This document shows positions 1 through 10,342 of a DNA stretch of 64,000 nucleotides, in pieces. The DNA is from Closterium sp. NIES-65 (Eukaryota; Streptophyta; Zygnematophyceae; Desmidiales; Closteriaceae), in contig CANXME010000320.1 of the NCBI GenBank assembly GCA_948144175.1, positions 1,508,501-1,572,500 on the forward strand. The letters run 5' to 3'. Position numbers and translations under genes: made by a program. Numbering within the stretch: the first letter of the stretch is position 1; every line of letters begins with the position of its first letter. The notes beneath the pieces were generated by a model, which had not been told where the DNA came from, made no database searches, and saw only the letters and a list, made by a program, of their open reading frames with translations.

Positions 1-2363
1 CCTCCTGAGCTGGAGACGAGCTGCGCGGATCCAGTCGATCAACACCTCAGTGACATCACCCTTGCTGCGCAAGGGGAAGACTGTGGTGTAACGCGAGTAG
101 TCGTCAACCACCAGCAGGAAGTAGCGCTCGTGACCGTGTCCACGGACGCGGGCCGGGCCCCACACGTCCATGTGAAGCGTCTGCAGAGGAGCCTCTGTCG
201 GGGGAAACTGGGAGGAGTGAGGGGCAGCCCGGAGCCGCCCCTCGACATAGGGGACACAGGAAGGTCCTGGCCCCGAAGGAAGGGGAGGGAGAGACCGAGG
301 GAGACCAGAGACAAGGACACGGGAAGCCATGCCCCGAAGACGGGGCAAGGAGGGGTGGCCAAGACGGTGGTGCCACAAGAGAGTCTCGTGAGACAGGAGT
401 CGACACGAGCAGGGGGCAGACTCAGGACCAGACCTGGACGCAGCAGCAAACACCTGACCCGACGCAGCTACCTGGCCAGACGCAGGGACAGGAGGAAACT
501 CAGTGGTGAGGGTGTAGAGACTCGACCCTTGGCCTGACGCGAAAACGTGGCCAGGTGTCGGCCTGTGCGGGCGTCCGAGCAGTGGGTCACCCGCTGACTC
601 GCAGGAGTAAACTGGTGAACCCCCGCATCCTGCAGATCAGCACCACTCACCAAGTTCGTCGAGAACGAGGGGAGGTACAGACCAGACAGGGTGCCCGAGG
701 GGGCAGCCGGACACGGGAGGATAGTGGAGAAGTGAGAGAGGACAGGACCCCCAGAGGGGTCAGCCAGGGAGACTGCAACCGGTCGACCAAGCGGCGTGAG
801 TGCGGTGCGGTCTCGAAAGAAGGAGCGAGAAGCCCCTGAGTCAAGTGTGAAGGTGAGGGAGGCCAAAGCCGACGCAGTACCTGAGAGCGCAGCCTCACCA
901 GTACCTGAGAGCGCAGACGCACTGGCACCTAGAGCAGCAGCCTCACAAGCACCTAGCGCAGCAGTACCAATGCCCGGGTCGGGCGGGAAACACCGGTAAC
1001 AGTCACCCTCATCACTAATAGACACAGCATACATGGCCGCAAGGATAGCATCAAAGTCAAGATCAAAGATAGCGACGCCAGCCCTAGATAGCTCTCCCCA
1101 GCGGGGAATCTCACTAGCCTCGGGGAACTGCTGACGCCAAGCGTCCGTCAGGCGGCCAAAGCAGCGCTGGGTGGGGTGGGCACCCCCACACTGCTCACCC
1201 GCGCGGTCGCCGGAACGAAGGACGTAGGTGCACGGACCAAAACCCCCACCACGCTGACGCTGCGTGTACCACTCACGGAGCTGCTGAGGCGGGGGGATGT
1301 CCCGAGAACGCTGCTGCTGCTACTGGCGCTGACCACCACCAGAGCCGCTCCGCTGCGAGGCACTACCCGGACCGGCTCCACCACCTCCGCCACCGCCGCC
1401 TCCACCTCCGCCACCACCGCCGCCTCCGCTCCCACCGCCGCCGCCGCCACCGCCTCCGCCTCCGCCGCTGCCACTACCACCACCACCCCCGCCACCACTC
1501 CCACCGCCACCCCCACTCCCTCCGCTGCCTCCACTGCCACCTCCACCGCCCCCGCCAGCTCCACCCGCGCCCTTGCCCCCCTTGCCCTTGCCAGGGCGGC
1601 GTCTCCCGCTAGGGGCAGACGCCGCGCTGATCGAATCAAGACCAAGCAGGTCGGCAGCAGCAGCAGAGGCAACAGAGGGCAGCAGGGGGGAAGTAGAACA
1701 CCCCTCAAAGATGGGGGTACGAGGGTCACCACGGGAGGCGCCTACAGCGACGATGCTCTTCTCCGCCGCCAGGAGGGCCTTCTCAAGGAGGTCAACAGTG
1801 AGAGTGGTGGGACAGACTGAGAGGAAGTGGTCCCTGACTACGCAAAGGGAGTGAGGGAGGCGTGTGACTATGTAATAGAGAGCGATGTACATGGGTGGGG
1901 GGTTCTTGGCGCAGAACTCAGCAGGAAGCGCGGCGCGGTAGCGAGTGTCACTAGTGCGGAGGTGCGTGATGAGGTCAGCGACTGTGGGAAAGGCAGCAAG
2001 GTCAGGAAAGAGGTACGGTAGCATGAGGCGGCTCAGTGCAGGAGTGGCAGGGGAAGAGTAGCGCGCTACTACAGCGTCGTACAAGGTCTGAGCACTCTTG
2101 TACTAACTCAAGTGCGCGCGCTCAGTGGTAGGCAGGTGGCGACGCACAGCAAGACGTGCAGCAGCATCGCAGGTGGCCCACTGAGAGCGAATAGTGGGGT
2201 CAGCATCAGCAGCAAGGGCAGGAGAGGCGCCAGAGGTGAGGGCAAAGAGAGAAAGACCGTCCGCCCTATCGCACTGTAAAAACAGCTGCAGGTCGTCGAC
2301 CCAGACCTCAAAGTCAATGGCTCGACCCTCAGCGTCAAAAGCGAGGACACTAGGGGTAGCCAT
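1..2363 (-). pseudogene. Copia A Gag-protease-integrase polyprotein, broken, partial
   Basis: The start ATG is at 2363 (MATPSVLAFDAEGR). A UBN2-like Gag region runs to about 1640, then a Gly-rich linker (about 1570-1350), a zinc-like motif ending CFGRLTDAWRQQF (about 1250-1130), the protease active site LDSGAS (about 840), the LLWHHRLGHPSLPR pre-integrase motif (about 390-340) and the integrase start with MDVWGPARVRG and VVDDYSRYTTVF (about 180-90). Breaks: TAG at 2103-2105 in place of the Gln of SQYKSAQ; TAG at 1320-1322 in a Gln run; two extra bases near 520-535 that shift the frame between protease and integrase. Relative D shows the unbroken reading at all three places. In an intact copy the product would form the capsid, mature itself and integrate the cDNA. 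Confidence 0.9.
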
Positions 2364-2399
2364 GAGGACGAGAGACTAGCAGTAGGGGAAGGGCACGCA

Positions 2400-3500
2400 G
2401 TAACGGTGGGGCTGTGCTCACCGGACAGGGCAGGTCGGGCGGCTCGGCAGTCGGGCGGCTCGGCTGCTGGGCGGCTTGGCAGTGGGGCGGCTCGGCTGCT
2501 GGGCGGCTCGGCAGTGGGGCGGCTCGGCTGCTGGGCGGCTCGGCAACTGGGCGGCTCGGCGGCTCGGCGGCTCGGGTGCTGGGCGGCTCGGCTGCAGGGC
2601 GGCTCGGCGGCAGGGCGGCTCGGCTCCCGGGCGGCTCGGCGGCAGGGTGGCTCGGCGGCTGGGCGGCTCGGCTCCCGGGCGGCTCGGTTGCTGGGCGGCT
2701 CGGCGGCAGGGCGGCTTGGCTCCCGGCGGTTCTTCTGCTAGGCGGCTCTGGTGCAGGGCGGCGCGGTGGCGCTGGTACAGGGCGGCGCGGCGGTCGTAGA
2801 TAGGGCGGCGGGTGAGCCGCAAGTAGGGCGGCGGGAGAGCCACAGGTAGGGCGGCGGGTGGGCCGCAGGTAGGGCGGCGGTAGGGCCGCAGGTAGGGCGG
2901 CGGGTGGGCCGCAGGTAGGGCGGCGGGTGGGCCGCAGGTAGGGCGGCGGTAGGGCCGCAGGTAGGGTGGCGGGTGGGCCGCAGGTAGGGCGGCGGGTAGG
3001 CCGCAGGTAGGGCTGCGGTAGGGCCGCAGGGAGGGCGGAGACAGGGCCGCAGGTAGGGCGGCGGGTGGGCCGCAGGTAGGGCGGCGGGTGGGCCGCAGGT
3101 AGGGAGGCGGCAGGGCCGCAGGTAGGGCGGCGGCAGGGCCGCGCGACGGAGCAGCGGGGCCGCGAGGAAGGGCGGCGGGGCCGCTCGACGGGGCGGCGGG
3201 GCCGCGAGGAAGGGCGGCGGGGCCGCGAGAAAAGGGCGGCGGGGCCGCTCGACTGGGCGGCGGGGCCGCGAGGAAGGAGCGGGGGGGCCGCGTGATGGGG
3301 CGGCGGGGCTGCGAGGAAGGGCGGCGGGGCCGTGAGGAAAGGGCGGCGGGGCCGCGCGATGGGGCGGCGGGGCCGCGAGGTAGGGTGGCGCGGCAGGCCG
3401 CTGCAAGGGCGGCGCGTCGTTGCCGTTAGGGCGGCTCGACGCGACCGTAAAGGGCGGCGCGACAGGCGGCTAGGGGCGACACGGCGGGTCGCTAAAAAAA
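2400..3500 (-). repeat. GC-rich short-period repeat leader of Copia A
   Basis: Between the primer-binding site and gag lie three blocks of imperfect tandem repeats. 2430-2740 has units near GGGCGGCTCGGCTGCT, 2790-3130 units near GTAGGGCGGCGGGTGGGCC, and 3140-3400 units near GGGCGGCGGGGCCGCGAGG. Long open frames cross it on both strands, but they are only a by-product of the period and lack of A/T. I treat it as an untranslated leader. Confidence 0.75.
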
Positions 3501-3534
3501 AAGAGTGAGAGCGCGACTCAAGGCGCGCTTCGGT

Positions 3535-3578
3535 GGGCCCTAGGAACAGTCCCTAGGAGGGGACCTGCTCTGATTCCA
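3535..3578 (-). promoter_or_regulatory. Copia A primer-binding site, post-PBS hairpin and GGGCCC palindrome
   Basis: On the minus strand the LTR ends in CA and is followed by TGGAATCAGAGCAGG, which matches the tRNA-primed PBS of plant LTR elements with one change (TGGTATCAGAGC). Next comes a hairpin with stem GTCCC/GGGAC (3549-3553 with 3560-3564), then GGGCCC (3535-3540). The same layout recurs in D, E, F and G. Confidence 0.7.
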
Positions 3579-3704
3579 TGTGAAGATGAGAACGAGAATG
3601 AAATGACTAAGTGAAAGTTGGGTACATTTACAACCCTAGAAAGCTGTACCCCATATGTGCTACCCCACTATAGCCTAAAATAGCTATGTCATATATGTCT
3701 GACA
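3579..3704 (-). repeat. 5' LTR of Copia A
   Basis: A 126-bp LTR read on the minus strand from TGTCAGACATATATGACATA to TTCACA. It contains the family core TATAGTGGGGTAGCACATAT and AACCCAAC-like downstream sequence shared with the other Copia LTRs here. Confidence 0.88.
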
Positions 3705-3989
3705 TGAGGTTGAGGGGGGTGGCTGAAAGAGGGTGTGGACTTGGGGGTTTGTAAGAGGGGCTCGCCACGCTTAGCTCCCCCCACCTCTCCTCCCTCTCTC
3801 ACCCTCCCCTCCTTTGTAAAAAGGGGGTTCGTAAGAGGGGCTCGTCGCGCTTGGCTCCCCACACCTCCTCTCCTCATCCCTCTCTCACCCTACCCCCCTT
3901 TGTAAAACGGGGGTTCGTAAGAGGGGCTCGCCGCATGGCTCCCCCACCTCCTCTCCTTATCCCTCTCCTCTCTCTCTCTCTCTCTCTCA
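3705..3989. repeat. Three direct copies of an ~83-bp unit, ending in (CT)n
   Basis: The unit runs from GTAAGAGGGGCTCGCC to TTTGTAAAAAGGGGG. Copies start near 3749, 3829 and 3915; the third is truncated and passes into a (CT) tract at about 3965-3989. No coding evidence. The (CT) tract is the 3' border of the non-LTR element. Confidence 0.75.
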
Positions 3990-4445
3990 AGCAGTCCTTC
4001 ATTGATAGGTTCATAGGGGTACAGGCATGGCAAGAACAGGTGCAGAACATCCCTAGTACTGCGAGCAGCCGGTAATGCTTGGCAAGGCCGAGGTGGGCAC
4101 CACGGGTGGCCAGGCTAGCAAATCCTGTGTGACAGTGGGTCAGGAATTTGGGGGCAAGTGAGGGGGTGCAAAACACACAGAACAGGCCCACAAAGCAAGG
4201 CCCACCCGAGCCAGGCAAGCAAGGCAAGGCAAGGCAATCCACAGAGGCCTGAGCCAGAGAAGCATTTGGCTAACACTTAGCCAGACCCCATGCAGTATCT
4301 ATCCCGCTCACTGACCCATCACCCCATCCATCTCATCCTCCAGGACTTGCCAGAGATCCCCTAGGCTAGATTCCCAGGGGTCCCTGGCAACCTGTGAGAA
4401 GGCTGCCACGTCCCCTATGTTCGACTTGTTCAGGAATGACGAGGC

Positions 4446-7325
4446 CTATGAGCGCTGGAGCATAACGCTGAAGCGCTGCCTGTAGTGAGCGGTGAGCCGA
4501 GCAGTGGTGGTGGTGAGCCTCCCCTGGCGGAACCTGGTTTTCGCCGTCGAGGTTGCTAGCAAGCGGATGAACTGTTGGGTATCCGTAGCCAGGGCACCGT
4601 ATGTTTCCACTGCCAACCCGAAGAAACCCACGTAGTCAGGCCGCCCCTCATAGAGCCTGTGTTTCTTCTCTGAGGCTTCTCGTGCCGCCCATCCAGGCGG
4701 CTTCCGGGCGCGCTTGTCACGGCACTGCAGCACTGGGTCGGTCACTGTCACGTCTGTGACCCAAGTCGCATTTGACTCCTTGTCGCGAATAGCCAGGTCT
4801 CCTCTCTTCCTCAGCACCGGTGGGGAAAAGGCGGTGGTTTCGTGGAAAACCGTGAAGTCGGCCTCCTTTGCCATCCGGAGCAGAGTAAACACTAGAGCAT
4901 CATGTGTGCGGACTACATCTCCTCCGTGCCCACACCGTAAGAGGTGGTTTGCCAAGCTCGTGTCCGTGATTGCAGTGTTGGCTCGCTTGCACGGGCAGGT
5001 GGTTGTGACTGGCAGAGCCATTCCGAGGCGGAAGCCAAGTGCCAACGAGAACTGACCAGGGGCGAAAGTAAGGTCAGATCTCGTTGGGACGGCATGGAGC
5101 CAATCCCCCGCGCCTACCCCTTGCAGGCTGATGAGCCGCAATGCGTGCCCACGGTCCTTCCCTGGGCGGTCTTCTATTGTGTCGGCCAGCAGCTCCGCCG
5201 CTCTCGTCTCGTTGATGTGGCGGGACAGGGTCAGTTAAAGGTTCCCCTGTCTCGCCGGCTGCTCCCTGTAAGTGTGCAGTGCCGCCCGTGCCGCTAGGGG
5301 TAGCCCGGCCTCCAGTGTTGTCAGGGGGTTGATGCTAGGCGGGGCTGGGGTCCAATCAGGGCAGAGCAGCTCGACCGCCCTGCTCAAGAGATAGGCCTCA
5401 GGCAAGTTCATCTGGCTCAGCAGCTGCTGCGCCGCTGTGACCGAGGCGATGTAGGCCGCAGGTGCCTCGGAGACTGGGTCAAGAATCCCCAGGCCTCCCA
5501 GCCTGATCGGCAGACTCCCCTGGCGCCACAACAAACTCCTCTCCAGCTAATCTGAGGGTACTCGGAGCTTCGCTGCTGCTAGAGCCGTTGCCATCAGGTT
5601 CTCACTCCAGCTCCTCCACTCATCTCTCCCCAGGACTTCCGCCGGTGTCGTCCGCAGGAAGTAGGACATTCGGCGGGATATGCTCCTCGTGAGGATGAGC
5701 ATTGCACTCTGCGGGTGGAGCTGCGCCACCAAGGGCAGCGGGGCCGACGCCTCAACAAGCCGTGTTTGTGCTTGGGTGGTGCAGAAGGTGGGCACGCCTA
5801 CTGGGCTGCCTAGGACTCGGATCCCGTCGGTGGTCTGTTGCAGGCTGATGGGAGGTGGCGTGCTGCCGTCTTCCGCCAACGACTGTCCCCAGGCCGACGA
5901 TTTTGCGATGTTGCAGCGGAGGCCGAGTGTTGCCAGCTCCCTGGTAATGGCCCCAAAGGCCTCATAGCAAGCCTCCTTTGGCCCCACGATCGTTATGTCG
6001 TCGGCGTAGGCTACTATCGCGACTTCCGGTAGGAGGGTCGCCGTACTTAGCAGGCATGGTTGAATAGCTGCCGCGAAGAGTAGTGGACCGAGCGGGTCCC
6101 CTTGACGCACTCCGCGTGACGAGAGGATTTGGTTCACTCCGAACCGCTCGTCAACCAAGAGTGGCAACGGTGCCTCATAGAGTGTTCGGGCCAGGGGCAT
6201 TAGCTGCAGTAGACTGGACTAGGAGAGAGCGTTGAAGAAAGCCGCCCGTTCGACACTGTTGAAGGCGTTTTCTATGTCCAACTGCAGTGCTACTCGTGTG
6301 TCATCGTCTCTCAGTAGCGATCTGACGGAGTGGACGATACACTCCGCGCCACCCGGTATCGCTACCCCAAACTGGACTGGTAGGAAAAAGGCCTTAATGT
6401 TCTCGGTTAAACCACGCAGTGCCGCCTTAGCTACAACTCGAAGGATGGCCTCCCCTATCGCAATAGGCCGGACTCCACCGCCTGGTTTTTCTAGAGCGAT
6501 CAACCATGATGGCAGCAGCAGATCTCGGGTCGTTTGTGTTTGGAACGTGCTCAGCAGGTACGTCACCACCTTAGCGAGTAGAATAAGCACCTCCCCGTTT
6601 GCCAGTGCCGGATCCTTGAGGTGTTCAAAACAGGTGCCAGATGGGCCGGCTCCAACCCCGTTCGGGCATTTCTTCAAAATTTCGTGAAGTTCGTCTGTTG
6701 ATACACTAAGGGTCGAACGGTTGAACCCTGTAACCGGTCCTGGTACCGAAGTTTCGGCCGCGGGGTGTTTCGCTTGAAGTGCAGTCAATGTTTCTGCCGT
6801 CGCTTTCGCGAGCGGTGTAGTTCGTAACGCTGCTACCGCCTTGGAAATGTTTCCTTTTTGTATCAATCCTTCCGCCCTCGCGCATAAACCTGCGTCATCC
6901 GGCTGGTGTCGTGTCGGGTTTTCATTGTCGGGGATAACACATGCGTCGGTGTACAGAGCCTGACAGCTGCCGAGTTGGAACTGGTGCAGGCGCAGCTCTA
7001 TTTCTGTCCACCGGCTGCCTTCAACAGGTTCGGAGGCCGGGCGTAGCGTCAGCCTCGGCAGATACAGCAATATCGCCCATGCACCTGGGCAGACAGGATT
7101 CTTCGAGAGTCGAATGAGGGGCGCCAGGAGACAGAGCGAGTAACTTTCCAGGATCGTGGGCGGCATTCTGCGGACCAAGAAGGGTTGATCCCCTTTTTGG
7201 AGTGGGTATTTATCCCACGTGGCTGCCAGCTCCCAGATGGCAGAATCCTCTACCAGGTCAGACGGTGATCTGACCCCAGAGTCGCTCTGTCCCTCGTTGG
7301 TTGCGTCCCCATTTTCTCCCACCAC
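4446..7325 (-). pseudogene. LINE reverse transcriptase plus restriction-like endonuclease, broken by in-frame stops
   Basis: All pieces are in one frame. RT motifs in order: GAGPSGTCFEHL (about 6660-6620), LIALEKPGGGVRPIAIGE (about 6500-6440), ALQLDIENAFNSVERAAFF (about 6285-6230, catalytic Asp), GVRQGDPLGPLLFAA (about 6110-6070) and YADD (about 6010). Downstream is GSLPIRLGGLGI (about 5510), then a CPC-x-H-x-C zinc motif (about 5000-4925) and the endonuclease core with KRGDLAIRDKES and WVTDVTVTDP (about 4815-4735). Stops TAG at 6217-6221, TAG near 5547 and TAA near 5235 interrupt the frame with no frameshift. The RT would copy element RNA at the nick made by the endonuclease. The family is not recognised beyond REL-type LINE. 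Confidence 0.85.
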
Positions 7326-7424
7326 ACTTGGGTTCCCCCTTGCTCTTGGCGCTCCCTCGTTCCCAATTCCCGCACCCTGTGGGTTATCGCCCCGGGGGTT
7401 TACCCCATTGTTCTGGGTTCTCCT

Positions 7425-9215
7425 TCACTCCCCAGTTGTTCTCGTCATGTGTGTTCCCTCCTCCTCCTCCAACGAGATTTCCTCCGATGGTTCCGCCGAC
7501 TCAGCTACATAATCACCCCCCTCATCGGTGTTTTCATTAGCTTCGTCGTTTTGATTCGGTGTATGCTCCGCTTGCTCCGGTCGCTCGTGGCGTTCCCGCC
7601 ACGTTCCTGTTCTCACGAGCGCGGCCCTTCCGCCGACAATTGGGCCTCTCCCGCTGAGTCCCCTTCTGGCCCCTCGCACTCCTCCCCTTGCTCTGCGGGC
7701 CATTTCTCCCCCCCGAAGGCCGGTGTTCTGCTCGACTCGGCCCGCCCGTTGCGGTGCTCCCGCCGGGATCCACGGTGTCACCATCGGCGTTGCCTGGCCA
7801 GCCCTTGGCTGGCCCCAGGTGATGCATTGCGCCCTCGTGGCACTGCGGGTTTCGCGCCGAGGAGTCTGTTGAGCCGTGGCGGCAGCCGTGGTCGTTCCCT
7901 CCTCTCCGCCTGTCGAGTTCCGCAATTCTTGACGCGGGGGTTGTTGCATTGCAGGGTCCGCCCTCGTGTTCCCTGTCACTATGGTCGGTGTGGGTGTGGG
8001 CCTGATCCCGTCGCTTGCTTCCCCTCTCCCGTCACTTGTTCCCGCAGATGGCAAATGACGCTCTTGCCCTTGTGGCAACTGCCCTTGCAGAAGCCAGCCC
8101 AGGAGGGGTCCCGGGGGACCAAGTCCCAGCCCTACTCCGGGCCGCCTCGGTGCTGGCCGGGCTCGAGGCGCCATTTTCCCGCGGGCGGCGCCGGCAGTCC
8201 CGTCAGCTCCGCGGCCCTGTCTACCGCTCCCCCCCAGGTCGTGTCCCTGCGTGCTTGCGCCTTCGGCAGCTACACAGGTTTCGGCGTCCGCACCGGCGAC
8301 CGGCGCATCCTCCTCGGTCCGGGCTCCGCCCTGTTCCCCTGTCGCCGCAGTCGCCACCGCAGCCGGTGCAGACGCCGTTACAGGCTCCGGTGACGCCGTC
8401 AGCTCCACCGCCACGGTCGGTTCCTGAGCCACTCGTGGTCCCGTCTCCCCCGGTTGCCGTGCCTGGGGGATGGGAGAGGGTGAGGCTGAGCCGCCGCCAG
8501 AGGCAGCGTCAGGCCCGCCAGGCTCAACAGCAGCCGTCGTCTCAGTTGCCTCAGCAGCAACCCCCTCCAGCCCCGCAGCAGCTGCATCCTCAACCGTCGC
8601 GGCCACCTCTGTCTCAGACCCCATTGCGCCACTTCCCCCTGTCGCCTCGGCCGCAGCCGCCTCGCCCCCCGTCGTCTCCTGTTCCTCCGGCGCCTCCCGA
8701 TGTGCAGTTATTCCCACACGTTCCACGGGATCCTCATGTTGCCGCGCATGTGGTAGCGACTCCTTTCCACGTCGAGCAGCGCGTGATGCACGTGGGGACG
8801 TGTTTGACGTTGCTATCCTACGTGCTGGATCAACTCCATGTGTGTCTGGCGCGGCAGGGTGTGGAGGTTGGGGGGATGTTGCCGTCGGAGCAGTCAGCGG
8901 CGGTGTCCGCCGCAAGGGAGATGCTGCATTATCTCCCCCTGATCGGGCTTGTCCAGGGCGCCCCTGGTGCTGCGCTCGGATCCGGCCCTGGGGCAATGCT
9001 GCGGCTTGCTGAGTCTGCGCAGGGGGCCCCTCTTGGTCTTGTATCAGCCGCCGCATCCGTCCTACGCTGGATGGACGGGAGGCTGTGCTGGATACGCTCC
9101 GAGTAGCCGGCTTGTCCCCTCTGCTTTCCCCCTTCCCAGCGGGTTTAGCCTTGGGCTTCCCCATGGCGGTGTAGGCACGCCCGAGGGTGTTGCTTTTGCT
9201 GTAGGGCCCTACCAC
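7425..9215 (-). CDS. Putative LINE N-terminal/ORF1 region, low complexity
   Basis: An open frame of 596 residues lies directly upstream of the RT and in the same frame, separated by one TGA near 7425. It starts MVGPYSKSNTLGRAY and is rich in Ala, Gly, Glu, Pro and Arg, with no zinc finger or other domain I can name. In its favour are position and frame. Against it are the GC-rich composition, which keeps frames open by chance, and a competing open frame on the other strand. It may be ORF1, the N-terminal part of a single ORF, or non-coding leader. Confidence 0.4.
   Translation of the reverse strand: MVGPYSKSNTLGRAYTAMGKPKAKPAGKGESRGDKPATRSVSSTASRPSSVGRMRRLIQDQEGPPAQTQQAAALPQGRIRAQHQGRPGQARSGGDNAASPLRRTPPLTAPTATSPQPPHPAAPDTHGVDPARRIATSNTSPRASRAARRGKESLPHARQHEDPVERVGITAHREAPEEQETTGGEAAAAEATGGSGAMGSETEVAATVEDAAAAGLEGVAAEATETTAAVEPGGPDAASGGGSASPSPIPQARQPGETGPRVAQEPTVAVELTASPEPVTASAPAAVATAATGEQGGARTEEDAPVAGADAETCVAAEGASTQGHDLGGSGRQGRGADGTAGAARGKMAPRARPAPRRPGVGLGLGPPGPLLGWLLQGQLPQGQERHLPSAGTSDGRGEASDGIRPTPTPTIVTGNTRADPAMQQPPRQELRNSTGGEEGTTTAAATAQQTPRRETRSATRAQCITWGQPRAGQATPMVTPWIPAGAPQRAGRVEQNTGLRGGEMARRARGGVRGARRGLSGRGPIVGGRAALVRTGTWRERHERPEQAEHTPNQNDEANENTDEGGDYVAESAEPSEEISLEEEEGTHMTRTTGE
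8048..9106 (+). CDS. Antisense open frame of unknown function over the LINE 5' region
   Basis: About 350 residues from the ATG at 8048 (MANDALALVATALAEAS). An upstream in-frame ATG at 8015 exists, but TTCCCGCAG just before 8048 looks like a splice acceptor. The protein has a helical start, a Pro/Gln-rich middle with a basic run (RLSRRQRQRQARQAQQQP) and a helical C-terminal part (YVLDQLHVCLARQGVEVGG). Its C-terminal third looks more protein-like than the opposite-strand frame. Not recognised; it may be chance. Confidence 0.3.
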   Translation: MANDALALVATALAEASPGGVPGDQVPALLRAASVLAGLEAPFSRGRRRQSRQLRGPVYRSPPGRVPACLRLRQLHRFRRPHRRPAHPPRSGLRPVPLSPQSPPQPVQTPLQAPVTPSAPPPRSVPEPLVVPSPPVAVPGGWERVRLSRRQRQRQARQAQQQPSSQLPQQQPPPAPQQLHPQPSRPPLSQTPLRHFPLSPRPQPPRPPSSPVPPAPPDVQLFPHVPRDPHVAAHVVATPFHVEQRVMHVGTCLTLLSYVLDQLHVCLARQGVEVGGMLPSEQSAAVSAAREMLHYLPLIGLVQGAPGAALGSGPGAMLRLAESAQGAPLGLVSAAASVLRWMDGRLCWIRSE

Positions 9216-9276
9216 TGCATGTTGTATCGAATGCTATTATGAATCATGTCATTGGAATTTCCTTGCCGCACCTCAC

Positions 9277-9295
9277 GCGCGGCCGCAGGCCGCGC
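9277..9295. other. Perfect 8-bp GC hairpin near the LINE 5' end
   Basis: GCGCGGCC, loop GCA, GGCCGCGC. It is followed by a second weaker GGCGGCC-type inverted repeat up to about 9335. It lies upstream of the first ATG of the LINE frame. Confidence 0.6.
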
Positions 9296-9482
9296 CGGCG
9301 AGCGGCGGCCGCCGAAGGCGGCCGGCGCGAGCCGCCGGTTTTGGAGAGTGAACTAGACTCACCAGTGAAGAATGAGCTCACAGGGATAGGTTTAGGGGCT
9401 TTATACTAGGGGAAGTACTCTAAAAACGGGACTAGATCCTAGGGGAGAAGGTCTAAAAACGGCTAAGGACTGAACTAGGCTA

Positions 9483-9484
<2 letters not shown>

Positions 9485-9575
<91 letters not shown>

Positions 9576-9611
9576 CTCTCGAACGAGCCGCCGGTTTTGG
9601 AGAGTGAACTA

Positions 9612-9690
<79 letters not shown>
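9485..9690. repeat. Two long (CT)n tracts split by a 33-bp direct repeat
   Basis: (CT)n covers about 9485-9580 and 9614-9690. The 33 bp between them (9584-9616, starting CGAGCCGCCGGTTTTGG) are an exact copy of 9328-9360 inside the LINE 5' region. This looks like a partial duplication of the element tip together with its microsatellite border. Confidence 0.85.
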
Positions 9691-9693
<3 letters not shown>

Positions 9694-10229
9694 CTCCTCC
9701 TCCTCCCCCTCATTTACCTCCTTACCGTCTTCCATTGCGCGTGGTGTACCCCTTCCGGGGGTGTTTATGCACATGGTTCTTCACTGCAGGCAGTTAGGGG
9801 GTGTGCCAGAATGTAATTGTATACATTACTATAACTGCCTATAGTGTAGACCTAGTGTAGTTCTATTGCTTTCCTGCTAGGTGGTGCACCCTTTGGCTTA
9901 CTATAACTTGCAACTTTTCTCATAATGAACACCATTCTCGTTTCTCCTTTGGTCAACACCCTCGACATTCCCTTTGCTTCTCTCGCACTAACTAAACCTT
10001 AGGCTACTAAGCCTACTAACTTAAGAACCTTTTTCGACAGTGACAAATTACAGTACAACATGCACATCGAGCTAGACAATATAAGTGCTAGTACATGTCA
10101 TGATACTACCTATCAATCATTGTACTAGCCATCAAGCATTCTACGTGCGTACCACCTATCATTGTACTAACTATCTGTCCTCCTGTTCAAGCGGCGGCAC
10201 GGATGTCCATCGGTGTTGGGGCGGGGGGT
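9691..10229. other. Intergenic stretch, no gene seen
   Basis: It begins with a short (CTC)n run, then moderate-GC sequence with no domain-bearing frame. It contains several CTACTAACT/GTACTAACTA-like words near 10010-10170. Nothing functional is supported. Confidence 0.5.
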
Positions 10230-10342
10230 GGGAGAGTTGCATGAGCCGTTTGAAAAATGACAGACGTGGGTGGAGGGAAATGAGCTCCAGCCCACGATTT
10301 GTAGTTGCAGAAGGTCGTTTAGCGTGCTTCGACGATGCAAAA
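10230..10342 (-). repeat. Left terminal repeat of element Y, first half
   Basis: From GAGAGTTGCAT to GATGCAAAA it matches 33115-33228 closely. The match resumes at 29655 after the 19.3-kb Copia B insertion. The pre-insertion repeat is about 200 bp and in the same orientation as the right copy. Confidence 0.85.

Larger units (their letters stand above)
1..3704 (-). mobile_element. Copia-type LTR retrotransposon A, 5' part (3' part lies left of the window)
   Basis: Reading leftward from 3704 the order is 5' LTR (3579-3704), primer-binding site, about 1.1 kb of GC-rich repeated leader, gag, a zinc-finger-like motif, aspartic protease and the start of integrase, cut by the window edge. Integrase after protease and before RT is the Copia order; RT itself is off-window here but is seen in close relatives D, E and F. 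The 5 bp outside the LTR are TGAGG (3705-3709); the matching duplication would lie left of the window. The coding part carries two in-frame TAG codons and a frameshift, so this copy is not autonomous. Confidence 0.93.
3990..9483 (-). mobile_element. Non-LTR retrotransposon with C-terminal restriction-like endonuclease, set in (GA)n
   Basis: One minus-strand reading frame links an N-terminal low-complexity region (from 9215), a reverse transcriptase (about 7000-5600), a Cys/His motif and a PD-(D/E)XK-like endonuclease (about 5000-4600). There are no LTRs, and (TC)n flanks both sides (3965-3989 and 9485-9580). Endonuclease position after the RT is that of R2/NeSL/Utopia-type early-branching LINEs. 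I cannot fix the exact ends: the 3' border is inferred from the (CT) tract and no poly(A) is evident. Several in-frame stops make this copy dead. Confidence 0.75.

Noticed and set aside
2406-3406. Long Arg/Gly/Ala/Pro-rich frames in the GC leaders (also 28158-29256, 45000-45950, 55130-56030, 63001-63790)
   Set aside because: Open on both strands because of repeat period and lack of A/T; the units differ between elements and no frame is conserved.
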